A stretch of 6,613 nucleotides of DNA from Psychroflexus sp. (GTDB lineage Bacteria; Bacteroidota; Bacteroidia; Flavobacteriales; Flavobacteriaceae). Below the pieces are notes generated by a model. That model was not told the DNA's origin. It ran no database searches and worked only from the letters and a program-made list of their open reading frames with translations. Below are positions 6,272 through 6,613 of the stretch, piece by piece (the stretch's first letter is position 1; each line of letters opens with the position of its first letter). The position numbers and the translations under genes are program-made. The stretch is taken from contig SKIG01000026.1 of NCBI GenBank assembly GCA_007116535.1, positions 1 through 6,613 of the forward strand, read 5' to 3'.

Positions 6272-6613
6272 GGCGACTAAAAAAATCAAAAAGATGATTA
6301 GAAAAGTTGGATAAAAAAAGCTAATAACTAAAGTTTTGAAACCACTCAACCAACGACCGTGTCCATAAAATTTTCGTATAGATTTATAAGTGTAAAAGAA
6401 AATACCCAAGTTTATTAATACAGTCGAAATACCACTTAATAGTGATGACTTTATCAACTCATCAAAAAGAGAGCTTAACGCATATACAATTAATATAAAG
6501 CTACTTAGGTTAAAATTGAACACCAAGTGATCGACATAGGTTTTTCCACTTCCAATGAAAAGAAGAAAGTAAGTTAAGGTAAAAAGCGGAATAAAAATAA
6601 AAATGAAAAAAGG
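6251..6613 (-). CDS. C-terminal part of a DUF3667-like membrane protein (start beyond window)
   Basis: The frame is open from the stop at 6251 to the window edge, giving 120 residues and no start. The TTG at 6526 is only an internal Leu codon. Upstream in-frame codons read PFFIFIFIPLFTLTYFLLF then GSGKTYVDHLVFNFN, and conservation-like sequence crosses that TTG. The segment YVDHLVFNFNLSSF (26-39 of the visible part) followed later by RKFYGHGRW (80-88) resembles the C-terminal half of DUF3667 proteins, which carry an N-terminal zinc-ribbon-like cysteine region and several membrane helices. Four hydrophobic segments are visible at about 1-20, 34-50, 57-76 and 91-120. The cysteine region, if present, lies outside the window. 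Its function is unknown. It converges on the glycosyltransferase with a 21-base tail-to-tail overlap. The family call rests on motif memory. Confidence 0.65.
   Translation of the reverse strand, partial: PFFIFIFIPLFTLTYFLLFIGSGKTYVDHLVFNFNLSSFILIVYALSSLFDELIKSSLLSGISTVLINLGIFFYTYKSIRKFYGHGRWLSGFKTLVISFFYPTFLIIFLIFLVALSFMFF

Overview
The window is AT-rich DNA from a member of the phylum Bacteroidota, most likely a flavobacterium-like lineage. The evidence is a type IX secretion gene (porQ), which is confined to this phylum. It is supported by a Bacteroidota-style Lon with an acidic N-terminal extension, a small HsdR_N-type protein beside holA, a DUF3667 membrane protein, and promoter candidates resembling the Bacteroidota TTTG / TAnnTTTG pattern rather than the classical -35/-10. 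Genus and species cannot be resolved from the sequence alone.

Layout. The left two thirds run on the minus strand in the order holA (4775-3768), lon (3626-1176), porQ (1061-42). These are three separately spaced housekeeping or secretion genes. A hairpin plus U-tract follows lon and separates it from porQ. The 141-base gap ahead of lon holds two structured elements: a sigma-54-like -24/-12 match, and a strong imperfect hairpin ending about 13 bases before the start codon. The right third runs on the plus strand. A small PD-(D/E)XK nuclease-fold protein (4852-5307) overlaps by 8 bases a family 2 glycosyltransferase (5300-6271), so the two look co-transcribed. Their promoter is divergent from, and interleaved with, that of holA. 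At the right edge a DUF3667-type membrane protein runs on the minus strand, is cut by the window end, and overlaps the glycosyltransferase tail to tail by 21 bases.

Function. The genes do not form one pathway. HolA is a clamp-loader subunit, Lon handles protein quality control, PorQ is an outer-membrane part of the type IX secretion attachment complex, and the glycosyltransferase probably acts in surface polysaccharide synthesis. The HsdR_N-like and DUF3667 proteins have no established role. I see no mobile element, CRISPR array, tRNA or rRNA, and no convincing undescribed multi-gene system. The items most worth a second look are the control region of lon, the divergent holA promoter region with its apparently leaderless partner, and the stand-alone nuclease-fold protein with all its motifs intact.
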